From Methanoregula sp. UBA154 (GTDB lineage Archaea; Halobacteriota; Methanomicrobia; Methanomicrobiales; Methanospirillaceae), in the NCBI GenBank assembly GCA_002502245.1, contig DAPW01000027.1, positions 9,691-73,690 of the forward strand: a DNA stretch of 64,000 nt. The letters run 5' to 3'. The notes under the pieces were generated by a model, which saw nothing but the letters and a program-made list of their open reading frames with translations, made no database searches and was not told the origin of the DNA. The position numbers and the translations under genes are program-made. Of this stretch, positions 34,375 to 43,792 are shown in pieces; position 1 is the first letter of the stretch, and the number at the start of each line of letters is the position of its first letter.

Positions 34375-34941
34375 TCAGCCGGGGAGGGGGAGGACCCCGA
34401 TGTCCATGGTGCTGATCTTTTCGTAGGTATGCTTCAGCTGGATGATCGGCCAGAGCTCGTAGAGCAGCACGGTGACCGGCTCCCACATGGCAGCCCAGCC
34501 GATGATAAGGAGGGCATCGGCGAAGATCTGAGCGGATAACAGGTTTTCCATATGGGAGACTTCCTGGCTGGCAAACAGGGCAATGGCGAGGAATGTGAGC
34601 CCGATGAGCAGGGCAAATCTGCCGTAACGGAACCGCTCGCGGAACTTCCGGTCCTGTACCAGCACTTTGTACGCGAAATGGTTCTGGATTGCCTGCGGGA
34701 TCTTCTGCGCCCGCTCGGTAGTGGCGATATCCTGAGGGAGGTATATGATGATCTTAAAGCGGGTCTTCTTCGCGAAATCCTGTACGGTCTCGATAATGTA
34801 GTGTTCTGCGGCAGAGTCCAGCTCTTTCTCGTGGAAGGGGGCGGGATCGAACGAGTTGAAGAGCTGCATGACTGAAGACAGCTTGATCTCGATTAAGATG
34901 CGGCCATTCACTTTCTTGTACAGCGATTCGATATCTGCCAT
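34375..34941 (-). CDS. Uncharacterised protein with two C-terminal membrane helices
   Basis: A 188-residue protein of unknown function. The N-terminal ~110 residues are soluble (NGRILIEIKLSSVMQLFNSF, then IIYLPQDIATTERAQKIPQ), followed by helices at about 120-140 (FALLIGLTFLAIALFASQEV) and 148-168. The Met at 34941 is chosen because upstream residues are not protein-like. It ends 1 bp from the HDAC-family gene. Confidence 0.6.
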   Translation of the reverse strand: MADIESLYKKVNGRILIEIKLSSVMQLFNSFDPAPFHEKELDSAAEHYIIETVQDFAKKTRFKIIIYLPQDIATTERAQKIPQAIQNHFAYKVLVQDRKFRERFRYGRFALLIGLTFLAIALFASQEVSHMENLLSAQIFADALLIIGWAAMWEPVTVLLYELWPIIQLKHTYEKISTMDIGVLPLPG

Positions 34942-35057
34942 GGTACTTCGTTCTCGAGTGCTGTTCAACAGGAGAAAGGATAAACCTGTCTTTGCGGTCC
35001 GGTGTCCGTCCTGGAAAGTATCTCCGATCCGGATAAAAAACAATCAGGGAGCCCCGG

Positions 35058-35426
35058 TTATTGTCGGCTCATTATGAGCCGTATGTTCTCAAGTGCCTCC
35101 CGGATTATTTCCTGTGCCCATTCGTTCTCCATCCGGTACAGGCGCTGGAGCGGGGCATACGCCCTCCGGTCACCAATCCGGCCGAGTGCCCATGCAGCCT
35201 TGAGCCGGACGCGGGCATCATCGTCCCATAGGGTACTGATAAGTTCATCTACTGCCTGTGGTTCGGCCATCCTCCCGAGCGCTTCCGCTGCCTTCCAGCG
35301 GCTGACCGCATCGTCATCCGAGAGCATGCGGATGAAGTGCCCGAGGCGTTCATTGTGCCGGAAATCGGGATCATCCGACGGGGCCGGCGGTCCTGCACCC
35401 GGTTCACTGGATCCTGTATCCTCCAT
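35058..35426 (-). CDS. Small HEAT-repeat protein
   Basis: A 122-residue helical-repeat protein. Two to three HEAT/PBS-lyase-type repeats are clear: DDDAVSRWKAAEALGRM, DDDARVRLKAAWALGRIGD and NEWAQEIIREALENI. Such proteins act as binding scaffolds; no partner is evident. Its 5' end abuts the remains of a cupredoxin gene on the same strand, 27 bp away. Confidence 0.75.
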   Translation of the reverse strand: MEDTGSSEPGAGPPAPSDDPDFRHNERLGHFIRMLSDDDAVSRWKAAEALGRMAEPQAVDELISTLWDDDARVRLKAAWALGRIGDRRAYAPLQRLYRMENEWAQEIIREALENIRLIMSRQ

Positions 35427-35453
35427 GAGTGAAATTCATCCCCGCCGGCGATG

Positions 35454-35883
35454 TTACTGGACAATCACTAAGGCTTTTCTTCCGCCGGCATACTGCGGAT
35501 CGCTGTAATAATACCTGCCTGCAACCTGGAATGTATGCCTGAAGAATCCCCTTATGAGAGCAGTTCTGAATGGAATAATTCCCTGTCCCGGGCAGCTCCG
35601 GCAGGTGGATGACCCGGTGAGATATCGTATCTTCATTTGTCCATATAACTGTAGTCCCCGGAGTGACAGTGACCTGATCCAAATCGAATGCCCTTTGGAT
35701 GATGATGACATTTTTCACAATCCCGATCGAAGCCGGGGACGAAAGTCAGGACGGGAGGCTGGGACGCAGGTGCCGCCGGCAGTGGTGAAGATGCTGGCGG
35801 TACTAAATGGAACTAAAATATCCACAGATGATGATCGCAGCACAGATAAGGATGTGAGCAGGAATGGTTGAGAATTTTCTCAT
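35454..35883 (-). pseudogene. Cupredoxin-domain lipoprotein broken by several frameshifts
   Basis: Pieces of one exported cupredoxin can be read in changing frames on the minus strand: a signal-like MRKFSTIPAHILICAAIIIC from 35883; a Pro/Ala-rich linker (PPASSPLPAAPASQPP); a GTG-led IIIQRAFDLDQVTVTPGTTV with WTNEDTISHRVIHLPELPG; and, one frame on, GFFRHTFQVAGRYYYSDPQY ending KALVIVQ at 35454. A functional copy would join all four. At least three indels are required, so it is a pseudogene rather than a single sequencing error. Confidence 0.7.
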
Positions 35884-35909
35884 GAACGATAGAGTGGGGG
35901 CGGGTGTAG

Positions 35910-36425
35910 TTATTCCTGTTCTTTCACGTACAGGACACCGGCCGGCTGGCGGTAATCGGTCTTGATAACAATGGTATTGGAGATTCGGTTGAAGACCCGG
36001 AGTTTGGAACCCGGCATGCCAAGCCACCCGATCAGACAGTCAAGCGGGAGCAGGAACGCTTTACCGATACTCTCGATGGCCGCAGTCGTGTAACTGATCT
36101 TTGTACCGTCACGGTTCACCACCCGCAGGTTCATGACCATTTTTCCGACTGACTGGCCCCGGAACCCCTCCATCACGGTCCAGTATGCGAAGAAGAAGAA
36201 GGTCTCGAACGAGATGGCAAAAAATTCCCAGTTCCGGTAATCCCACAGGAGCGGAAGCCTCCAGAAGGGTTCGAAAATGCCCCGCACGATGTTGAGAAAG
36301 AGAATGACAAGGATGAAGTCGATGAGCCACGCCCAGAACCTGGTGCTCCACTTGCCAAGGTACAGGGTTTTTTCAGGTACCGCAGGAACGGGAGCTTGTT
36401 CCGGAACCGGTGTTTCTTCAGACAT
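35910..36425 (-). CDS. RDD family membrane protein
   Basis: A 171-residue protein with an RDD domain: after a Pro/Glu-rich N-terminus (about 20 residues), TRFWAWLIDFILVILFLNIV begins the first helix, and the second region FFFFAYWTVMEGFRGQSVGK carries the conserved GQSVGK. Two to three helices are predicted. RDD proteins are often ion transporters or have unknown roles. It is divergent from the repeat-protein gene at 36551, 125 bp away. Confidence 0.8.
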   Translation of the reverse strand: MSEETPVPEQAPVPAVPEKTLYLGKWSTRFWAWLIDFILVILFLNIVRGIFEPFWRLPLLWDYRNWEFFAISFETFFFFAYWTVMEGFRGQSVGKMVMNLRVVNRDGTKISYTTAAIESIGKAFLLPLDCLIGWLGMPGSKLRVFNRISNTIVIKTDYRQPAGVLYVKEQE

Positions 36426-36550
36426 TGCTGAAGCTGTATTTGCAGCATACAGGAATCAATGTTGTCTTTTTTGCCGGATTATCGGTGATCCGCAAAAGAA
36501 ACTATTTCCCGCCAGGATGAAATAATGGTAAAAAACGAAAGGATACGGGC

Positions 36551-37744
36551 GTGATTTACCAGATGGAAGACCCACTCATCATGGAGTATGCCGGAACACG
36601 AAGGGGAGAGATCTCCCGCTTTTACCAGTACGGCAGCGGCGGGGTCCGGGTCCTTGATCCCCGGAAAACCGTAAAACGGCTCTACCTCTTCGATACGTTG
36701 TCAGAGATCATGACAGAGCGCGATCCTCTCCGGCGGGAGAAGGTCCTGCGGCGGTTCGTCTTTGACCGGTTCGGGATGAATGAGGAGACGTTTGCGTTCG
36801 GGGAACGTCCCCGGACCTTCCGGTACGAGAACGGCGGGAAGCAGATCGCGGTGCGGGAAGGCGGCGATTATGGTGCGGTCGGGAAACTGATCACCTTTGA
36901 AGAGAACGGCGTCTCCGAGACCGCATGGGGGCGCAATGGCGAGATCGAGCGCGTGTACCAGTTCGACCTGAAGGGGGACATCATAACCATCCGGGAAGGG
37001 GGATGGTACGGGGATGTGTCACGGACCATCGTATTTTCCGGGAACCGGGCGTCCCTGTTCCGTGATCCCGAATCCTTCCTCCAGTTCTTCATCTTCTCCG
37101 CATGGAGCGAAAAGGACCGGGAAGATCAGATCGGCGACCGCGTGGCGCAGATCCGTGGTGAAGGGCCGGAAGCCGGCAGGAGCCCGGACGCAACCGCCCG
37201 GCGTACGGTTCAGGCTGGCAGCGCCCGGCAGGATCCGGTAAGACGGAGAGTGTCACGGAGCACCCCTCCTGAATCCGGGATTGATTTCATACCTGACGGT
37301 GACACCCCGTTCCCGCAGAGCGGGCAGGAGACCCCCCTGCGGCGGAGCGCAGATATCTCCTTTGCCGAGCGCCAGCGGCGTGACCAGGACGGCGCAGGCG
37401 GATTCCGGAGAGGGAGGAGTGCGGAGATCCCGCTGGATGAGCGGTTCGGGACTTCCCGGGCACCGGAAACCGTTTCCCGGGGGAGGAGTGCGGAGATCCC
37501 GCTGGACGAGCGGTTTGGGACTTCCCGGGCACCGGAAACCCTTTCCCGGGGGAGGAGCGCGGAGATCCCGCTGGACGAGCGGTTCGGGACTTCCCGGGCA
37601 CCGGAAACCGTTTCCCGGGGGAAGAGTGTGGAGATCCCCTTGGATGAGCGTTCCGGCGGCACAGAAATACAAGGGGAGAAGATCTCAAAAGGGAAGAGCG
37701 CCGGAGTCCGGGACGGCAGACGCCGGGTCAGCAGGGACCTGTAA
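36551..37744 (+). CDS. Uncharacterised protein with a 23-residue tandem repeat
   Basis: A 397-residue protein starting at a GTG. The first ~190 residues are beta-rich with an internal duplication (REGGDYGAVGKLITF and REGGWYGDVSRTIVF). A charged linker leads to three nearly identical 69-bp units encoding GRSAEIPLDERFGTSRAPET plus three more residues, then a partial fourth unit and a basic C-terminus (GRRRVSRDL). The repeats are hydrophilic and probably disordered. I do not recognise a family; function is unknown. Confidence 0.6.
   Translation: MIYQMEDPLIMEYAGTRRGEISRFYQYGSGGVRVLDPRKTVKRLYLFDTLSEIMTERDPLRREKVLRRFVFDRFGMNEETFAFGERPRTFRYENGGKQIAVREGGDYGAVGKLITFEENGVSETAWGRNGEIERVYQFDLKGDIITIREGGWYGDVSRTIVFSGNRASLFRDPESFLQFFIFSAWSEKDREDQIGDRVAQIRGEGPEAGRSPDATARRTVQAGSARQDPVRRRVSRSTPPESGIDFIPDGDTPFPQSGQETPLRRSADISFAERQRRDQDGAGGFRRGRSAEIPLDERFGTSRAPETVSRGRSAEIPLDERFGTSRAPETLSRGRSAEIPLDERFGTSRAPETVSRGKSVEIPLDERSGGTEIQGEKISKGKSAGVRDGRRRVSRDL
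37412..37657 (+). repeat. Coding tandem repeat of 69 bp, 3.5 copies
   Basis: Units begin at 37412, 37481 and 37550, and a partial unit at 37619. The first three differ by only a few bases, so the array has expanded or been homogenised recently. It keeps the reading frame (69 = 3 x 23). Confidence 0.9.
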
Positions 37745-37749
37745 AACGG

Positions 37750-38304
37750 TTATTTTTTCCGGAAGAGAAGGATGAGCGCAGCCCCGAGCAGGGGCAGCAG
37801 CCCTGCAGGAGCGGCGGCTGGAGAAGGCGCCGGGGCAGTCGTCGGGAGGATTGGAGTCATTGGGGGAACTGCGGTCGTCAGCCCGGTACCGGTGACCCCG
37901 GGGGATCCGATCGGTTCCGGAACGGTGTATACCTGCTGTGCACTGCCCACAAGCACGCAGGTTGCAATGACCCTGATTGTGTCGCCGGCACGTGCGTTTA
38001 CATTGTAGGAGTATGTGAAGGTATCCTTCGTCGGCTGGCTGGAATACACCGGGTCGGCAACAATCACGTCGTTGACCCGTACCTCCACATCCCTGATGTA
38101 ATGCGTTGTCGGGTCAGGAACCTGATGGGTGATCGTTACGGAGATCTTTTCAGCAGCTGGATCAAAGGCGAGTGTCATGGCCGAAGGCGAATGGGCTGCT
38201 GCAGGCATGCAGAGCAGAAGGCATACGAGTACCAGCACTCCGAATGAAGAGATTATGGTATGGAGCCTCCGGGTGCGTATCCAACAGAACGGTGGATTAG
38301 GCAT
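37750..38304 (-). CDS. Exported, C-terminally anchored protein with a desulfoferrodoxin-like segment
   Basis: A 184-residue secreted protein. A signal segment (about residues 15-37, FGVLVLVCLLLCMPAAA) leads to a beta domain with ISVTITHQVPDPTTHYIRDV and TYSYNVNARAGDTIRVIATC, a pattern that resembles the superoxide-reductase/desulfoferrodoxin fold but without an obvious full set of metal ligands. A Pro/Thr/Ala linker and a C-terminal hydrophobic stretch ending LILLFRKK suggest surface anchoring. The fold assignment is tentative. Confidence 0.55.
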   Translation of the reverse strand: MPNPPFCWIRTRRLHTIISSFGVLVLVCLLLCMPAAAHSPSAMTLAFDPAAEKISVTITHQVPDPTTHYIRDVEVRVNDVIVADPVYSSQPTKDTFTYSYNVNARAGDTIRVIATCVLVGSAQQVYTVPEPIGSPGVTGTGLTTAVPPMTPILPTTAPAPSPAAAPAGLLPLLGAALILLFRKK

Positions 38305-38465
38305 GGTTTATTCACCAACCAGAAAAAGGGCATACTTCATGGTAAAATCTTGCACCGTAACAATGTGCGGGACAGCGTGAAACAAAAGCCCGGACGCTAC
38401 AGGACGCGAAGGACGTAAAAAATCAGGCCGGTACCCGGATCCAAAAAAAAACGTCAATTCAGGAT

Positions 38466-38651
38466 TCAGGCATCGCAGCGGAGTTTTCCTCCCTTGCCGA
38501 TGTCTTCCGGTTCCTTCTCCTCGATCAGGATGGTTACGAGATCCTCATTCACTCCGGTAACGGAGACGAGCGTTTCGGTAAACTCCTTCACGATCCTGCG
38601 CTTCTGGTCGCGGGTCAGGCCTTTTCTCTGTCTGAGAACGATGACGGGCAT
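38466..38651 (-). CDS. 4-oxalocrotonate tautomerase family protein
   Basis: A 61-residue protein of tautomerase size. Pro directly follows the initiator Met (MPVIVLRQRKGLTRDQKRRI), so Pro1 would be the catalytic base after Met removal. VTILIEEKEPEDIGKGGKL matches the C-terminal part of the family. The physiological substrate is unknown. Confidence 0.85.
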   Translation of the reverse strand: MPVIVLRQRKGLTRDQKRRIVKEFTETLVSVTGVNEDLVTILIEEKEPEDIGKGGKLRCDA

Positions 38652-38865
38652 GGTATCATAAAAAGATTGGTGAACCGGTTATAAGTACATGTGTCCTGTG
38701 GCGGGAGATGCCGGCAGTCGGCCTGGCGCTGTAGGCTGATGGATCCAGAGCCGGATCGGGATGGAGACCATCGTCAATTGATGGTACTGAGGGCACTGAG
38801 GTGTGCACATAGAATGAAAAAATGCAGATAAGTTAATCCCGCCCTATTATCTATACCGGTGAATC

Positions 38866-39495
38866 ATGCACAAACTCTATCTCTATATTCTCGATACTCT
38901 TGCCGATTGGGAGCCGGGCCATCTCACGGCCGAGCTCTGCTCCGGGCGGTACATGAAGGATCCGGCTCTCAGATATTCCGTGGTGCTGTGCGGCAGTACC
39001 GAAAAAACCGTCACCACCCTGGGCGGGCTGTACCTGACGCCGGAAGTCCTCATACGGGATATCCAACCCGTCCCCGGGGATGTGCTCGTGCTTCCGGGAG
39101 CGGATACCTGGCTTGATCCGGCTCAGGTCTCCGCCATCCGGGCGGCAGCACGGTTGCTTGATGGCGGAATACCCGTCGCCGCTGTCTGCGGGGCAACGCT
39201 TGGCCTTGCGAATGCCGGCCTGCTGGACAATCGCCTGCATACCAGCAACGATCCTGCGGCCCTGAAAATGTTCTGCCCGAATTACCGGGGCGAGAATTTT
39301 TATGTGAACGAACCGGCGGTTACTGATAACAATCTCATCACCGCAAGCGGACTGGCACCGGTGGAATTTGCATACCACGTATTCCGGAGACTGGAGGCTA
39401 TGTCACCTGCAACGCTCGAAGCCTGGCACGGGCTTTTCACCACCCGGCAGCCGGAATATTTCCATGCCCTGATGGGGTCCCTGCCGAACAGGTAA
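38866..39495 (+). CDS. DJ-1/PfpI family protein (class I amidotransferase-like)
   Basis: A 209-residue protein with the DJ-1/PfpI fold. The nucleophile elbow VAAVCGATLGLANAGLLDN places the likely reactive Cys near residue 108, and VLVLPGADTWLDP marks the preceding strand. Related proteins include YdeA-like peptidases and glyoxalases; activity cannot be decided. It is a single gene with long spacers on both sides. Confidence 0.78.
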   Translation: MHKLYLYILDTLADWEPGHLTAELCSGRYMKDPALRYSVVLCGSTEKTVTTLGGLYLTPEVLIRDIQPVPGDVLVLPGADTWLDPAQVSAIRAAARLLDGGIPVAAVCGATLGLANAGLLDNRLHTSNDPAALKMFCPNYRGENFYVNEPAVTDNNLITASGLAPVEFAYHVFRRLEAMSPATLEAWHGLFTTRQPEYFHALMGSLPNR

Positions 39496-40648
39496 GGATC
39501 GCATGTAAAAAGCGTGTGGTGCGGACCCCTTCCTCTTGTTTTGATTAACGGACGGGAACCGCGGTTGGTGGAGACCGCAGTCAGGTGCTGATTCTCAATG
39601 TACTGACAATGGCCCGGGAGCAGGAAATTTCCGATCTGTAGAAAACACCCATGGATCGATTTTACGGAAGAACCGGGATCGGGTTCTGCGTTTAAAACCG
39701 GATCGCGATTGCATTTTCAAAACAGGGATCATGTGGTGAACCCCCGGGGGCATTGCCGGCAACCGGGACCGAAGAGGATGAGCAGATACCGGACGCCTGT
39801 GACCCCGGAGGGAGGATCCTGGATCCAGGATTCTCTTGAGAAGACACACCGGCGACATCTGCGAAGGGATCTCCCTGTTTTTCAGGAAAAACAAAGTCGT
39901 TTTCCGGCCCCTGAAGGAACCCCCTTATTTTCAGCCCATAGCGGCATTCTGGCAGGCATCGGATCCCGGGACTGGCTTGCTGATTGACCGGTTTTTGCGC
40001 ATTTTCTCACGCTTCTATATTGCACGGTTTTTTCGCGCTTAAAACGGGTATTTTTTAAAAATAATGATTTTAAGGGGAAATCTCTATGGGTGTTGGCATC
40101 GTTTCCACTGCCGAATTATTCCGGGATCCTGTCGTGGGATTTCTCCGTCGGAGAATGATCACAGGGGACTTACAGTCTCCCCTTCATGGCCCTTATAAAG
40201 GAGGGCTGGTTAAGACAGGAACCGACGGAAAATCGACGGGGGTGGATCCCCTGGCTGGATTGGGAGAGGGTATCCCGGGTGGTTTTCTCCGGCAATTTCT
40301 TCCTGAACAATCCCGGAATCCTGACAATGTGTTCCCGGTAATTTTCCCGGCAAAATACCGTTATCGCATCCGGAAGCCCCGAATATTTTCCGGCTGCAGG
40401 GGAAAACGAAAGGTAAAAACCCTCTTTCCGGTTGCACAGAACCATGCAAATCGTGGAATCGCAGTGGGAAGGTTGCCGGCCAACCCCCCCTCCCGTTTAC
40501 TTTGGAACGCGGTGAACCCGGACCGCGAGTGGTGGTGCGGGGTTGCGGTGACAGGGTGCCCAGGATCCGATGGGTGGGGACTGTCATCACTTTCATGCCC
40601 CGACCTGAACCCCTTTAAATGCCGGAGCTGATTGTCTGAGCACACGCC
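39496..40648. other. 1.15-kb intergenic region without a supported gene
   Basis: I see no convincing gene here. Short frames such as the one at 40086-40631 have no protein-like pattern. The region holds a possible eroded MITE end (CTGTAGAAAACACCCATG at 39636-39653), a perfect inverted repeat TTCTCCG-T-CGGAGAA (40139-40153) and A/T-rich runs near 40030-40070. Confidence 0.5.
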
Positions 40649-43456
40649 ATGAAAGATATCATCATCAAAGGTGCCCGCCAGCACAACCTCAAAAATTTCA
40701 GCGTCACAATCCCCCGCGACAAGCTGGTCGTCATAACAGGAGTCTCCGGCTCCGGCAAATCCACGCTCGCGTTCGATACCCTCTATGCAGAAGGCCAGCG
40801 GCGGTACGTCGAGTCCCTCTCCTCGTACGCCCGGCAGTTCCTCGGTATAATGCAGAAACCGGACGTCGACTCCATAGAAGGGCTGTCGCCGGCAATTTCC
40901 ATTGAACAGAAGACCACGAGCAAGAACCCCCGCAGCACGGTCGGGACCGTCACCGAGATCTACGATTACCTCCGTCTCCTCTATGCCCGGATCGGGATCC
41001 CGTTCTGCCCCGAGCACAACATCCCCATCGCCGCCCAGACCCCGGACAGGATCGCAGACCAGATCGCGGCCGAACACCCGGGGCCGGTCACGATCCTCTC
41101 GCCCATTATCCGGCAGAAGAAGGGGACGTACCAGCAGCTCCTGAAGGATCTCAACAAGGAAGGTTTCACCCGTGTCCGGGTGAACAAAAAGATCATCCGG
41201 ACTGACGAGGAGATCGCTCTCGACCGGTACAAAAAGCAGGATATCGAGATCGTGATCGACCGGCTCGAGTCATCGGACCGGACCCGGCTGACCGAGGCGG
41301 TGGAGAACGCCCTGAAGAAGTCCGAGGGGCTCGTCCTCGTCGCGGACGCGGACGGGAAGGAGTCCACGTATTCGTCCCTCATGGCCTGCCCGGTCTGCGG
41401 CATGGCATTCGAGGAGCTTCAGCCGCGGATGTTCTCGTTCAACAGCCCGTTCGGCGCCTGCGAGGAGTGCCACGGGCTCGGGGTCAAGATGGAGTTCGAC
41501 CCCGACCTCATCATCCCGGACAAGGAGCGGTGCATCGCGGACGGCGCTATTGCCCCGTACCGCAACCCGATGGACGGATTCCGGGGGCAGTATCTCGCTG
41601 TGGTGGCGAAGAACTACGGCTTCTCGGTCCTGACGCCAATGAAGGATCTCACGGATGAACAGTACAACGCGCTGATGTTCGGCTCCTCGAAGCGGATGAA
41701 GTTCTCGATGAGCACGAGGAACGGGGACGCCGAGTGGTCGCACACCGGGGAATGGGAAGGACTCCTCCCGCAGACCGCCCGGCTCTATGCCCAGACCCAG
41801 TCGGACTGGCGGAAACGCGAGCTCGAAGGCTACATGCGGGTCTCACCCTGCCCGGCCTGCAACGGTAAACGGCTCAAGGACAAGGTGCTCGCGGTCCGGG
41901 TCAACGGTAAATCGATCATCGATGTTACCGATCTCTCGATCACGGAAGGTATCGCGTTCTTTAAAAACATCCGGCTGACCCCAAAGGAAGCGGAGATTGC
42001 CAACCTGATCACCAAGGAGATTAAAAGCCGGATCGACTTTCTGGAAAAGGTCGGACTCGGGTACCTCACGCTCTCCCGGAACGCCGGGACGCTCTCGGGC
42101 GGGGAGGCGCAGCGGATCCGGCTCGCAACCCAGATCGGCTCGAACCTCATGGGAGTGCTCTACGTGCTGGACGAACCCTCCATCGGTCTCCACCAGCGCG
42201 ACAACCGGAAGCTCATCGAGACCCTGCGGACCCTCCGGGATCTCGGGAACACGGTGCTCGTAGTCGAGCACGACGAGGACATGATCCGGTCCGCCGAGCA
42301 CGTCATTGACATGGGCCCCGGGGCCGGGATGCACGGCGGTTACATCGTTGCTGAAGGAACCCCGAAACAGATCGAGAAGAACAAAAAGTCCCTCACCGGC
42401 CAGTACCTTTGCGGTGCGAAGAAGATCGACGTTCCAGTGAAGCGGCGGCCGGCGAAACAGTTCATCACGGTCAAGGGCTGCCGGGAGAACAATCTCAAGA
42501 ATATCACCGTGAAGTTCCCGATCGGGCTCCTGACCGTTGTCACCGGTGTCTCGGGCAGCGGGAAGTCGACACTCGTGTACGAGACGCTCTACAAGGGCAT
42601 GATGCAGATCATCAACCGGTCCCGGGAGCAGGCCGGGAAGCACGAGAAGATCGTCTTCGACTCCGAGATCGACAAGGTCATCGTCATCGACCAGTCGCCG
42701 ATAGGAAAGACCCCGCGGTCCAATCCCGCGACCTATACGAAAGTCTTCGACGAGATCCGCATGGTCTTTGCCGAAACTAAGGAGGCAAAGATGCGGGGTT
42801 ACAAGCCGGGCCGGTTCTCCTTCAATATCCGGGGCGGGCGGTGCGAGGCCTGCGAGGGTGACGGCCTCATCAAGATCGAGATGAACTTCCTCCCCGATGT
42901 GTACATCGAATGCGAGGAGTGCAAGGGCAAGCGGTACAACCGCGAGACGCTCGAAGTCCTGTACAAGGGGAAGTCGATCGCTGACGTCCTCGACATGAGC
43001 GTCGAAGAGGCGATGAAGCACTTTGAGAACATCCCTTCGATCCGGACGAAACTCGAGACCCTCTCCCGGGTTGGCCTCGATTATATCAAACTCGGCCAGT
43101 CCTCGACCACCCTCTCCGGTGGGGAAGCGCAGCGGATCAAGCTCACCCGTGAACTCGCAAAGAGGGCGACCGGCAGGACCCTGTACCTGCTTGATGAACC
43201 CACCACGGGGCTCCACTTCGACGACACGAAGAAGCTGATCAAGGTGCTCGACGACCTGGTGGAAAAAGGCAATACCGTGATCGTGATCGAGCACAACCTT
43301 GACGTGATCAAGTCGGCTGACCATCTCATTGATATCGGGCCGGAGGGCGGGGATGCTGGCGGGGAAATCGTTGCGAGAGGCACCCCGGAGAATGTTGCCG
43401 AAACCCCCGGAAGCTATACCGGGGAGTTCCTGAAACCAGTACTTGCGGTAAAGTAA
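40649..43456 (+). CDS. uvrA: Excinuclease ABC subunit A
   Basis: Damage-recognition ATPase of bacterial-type nucleotide excision repair, 935 residues as in the family. Two ABC modules are visible: Walker A GVSGSGKSTLAFDTLYAEGQ and, in the second half, GVSGSGKSTLVYETLYKG; signature LSGGEAQRIRLA and LSGGEAQRIKLT; and zinc motifs CPVC...CEECHG, CPAC and CEAC...CEEC. In archaea the Uvr system is known from methanogens and haloarchaea and is generally regarded as acquired from bacteria. uvrC follows after a repeat; uvrB is not in the window. Confidence 0.97.
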   Translation: MKDIIIKGARQHNLKNFSVTIPRDKLVVITGVSGSGKSTLAFDTLYAEGQRRYVESLSSYARQFLGIMQKPDVDSIEGLSPAISIEQKTTSKNPRSTVGTVTEIYDYLRLLYARIGIPFCPEHNIPIAAQTPDRIADQIAAEHPGPVTILSPIIRQKKGTYQQLLKDLNKEGFTRVRVNKKIIRTDEEIALDRYKKQDIEIVIDRLESSDRTRLTEAVENALKKSEGLVLVADADGKESTYSSLMACPVCGMAFEELQPRMFSFNSPFGACEECHGLGVKMEFDPDLIIPDKERCIADGAIAPYRNPMDGFRGQYLAVVAKNYGFSVLTPMKDLTDEQYNALMFGSSKRMKFSMSTRNGDAEWSHTGEWEGLLPQTARLYAQTQSDWRKRELEGYMRVSPCPACNGKRLKDKVLAVRVNGKSIIDVTDLSITEGIAFFKNIRLTPKEAEIANLITKEIKSRIDFLEKVGLGYLTLSRNAGTLSGGEAQRIRLATQIGSNLMGVLYVLDEPSIGLHQRDNRKLIETLRTLRDLGNTVLVVEHDEDMIRSAEHVIDMGPGAGMHGGYIVAEGTPKQIEKNKKSLTGQYLCGAKKIDVPVKRRPAKQFITVKGCRENNLKNITVKFPIGLLTVVTGVSGSGKSTLVYETLYKGMMQIINRSREQAGKHEKIVFDSEIDKVIVIDQSPIGKTPRSNPATYTKVFDEIRMVFAETKEAKMRGYKPGRFSFNIRGGRCEACEGDGLIKIEMNFLPDVYIECEECKGKRYNRETLEVLYKGKSIADVLDMSVEEAMKHFENIPSIRTKLETLSRVGLDYIKLGQSSTTLSGGEAQRIKLTRELAKRATGRTLYLLDEPTTGLHFDDTKKLIKVLDDLVEKGNTVIVIEHNLDVIKSADHLIDIGPEGGDAGGEIVARGTPENVAETPGSYTGEFLKPVLAVK

Positions 43457-43549
43457 ATGTCAGATATTCTCACTTTTTTATTGAACCTGCATTGATCGAT
43501 CGGTTAAATCCGAACCATTTCCCGGCCGGGAAAGCAGTATGGATTTGCG

Positions 43550-43720
43550 AGGGCTCCCCGCCTCAGGGCCCCTCGCGGGGCACGGCGGGGCGAGTCCGGT
43601 TTTTACTCTGAATCTCCTTGGAAAAGTTCTCTCCAGCGGCCCTAAATCCGCCGCGGGGGGCCTCCCTCCGGAGTCGGCGGTTATCGTGACCGTGGATTGG
43701 GGGTCTCAACCCCCGCCAGA
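43550..43720 (+). repeat. Dispersed GC-rich repeat, copy R3
   Basis: Fills much of the 336-bp gap between uvrA and uvrC. It reads GGGCTCCCCGCCTCAGGGCC, then CCTCGCGGGGCACGGCGGGG, CCGCCGCGGGG and GGCGGTTATC, the same order as in the 10.6-kb MITE. The core folds as nested stems, CCCCGCC with GGCGGGG around GCCCC-TCGC-GGGGC. A GGGGG-TCTCAA-CCCCC hairpin follows at about 43700-43715. Terminal TGTAGAAA ends are missing. Confidence 0.75.
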
Positions 43721-43792
43721 AAATCCAGATATACCTCTACCCCTGCCCGAACCTAATCCATTATGACTTCCGGGACATGACTTAGATCACGG

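Noticed and set aside
37412..37657. Regular 69-bp repeats considered as a CRISPR array
   Set aside because: There are no unique spacers; the units are contiguous, in frame and part of a protein.
40086..40631. Open frame of 181 codons upstream of uvrA
   Set aside because: Its product has no family motif and an irregular composition, and GC-rich DNA of this kind gives long chance frames; the region is better described as intergenic.
41843..43324. Long antisense frame of 493 codons within uvrA
   Set aside because: It mirrors the codon structure of uvrA, which is unmistakable on the plus strand; it is a shadow.
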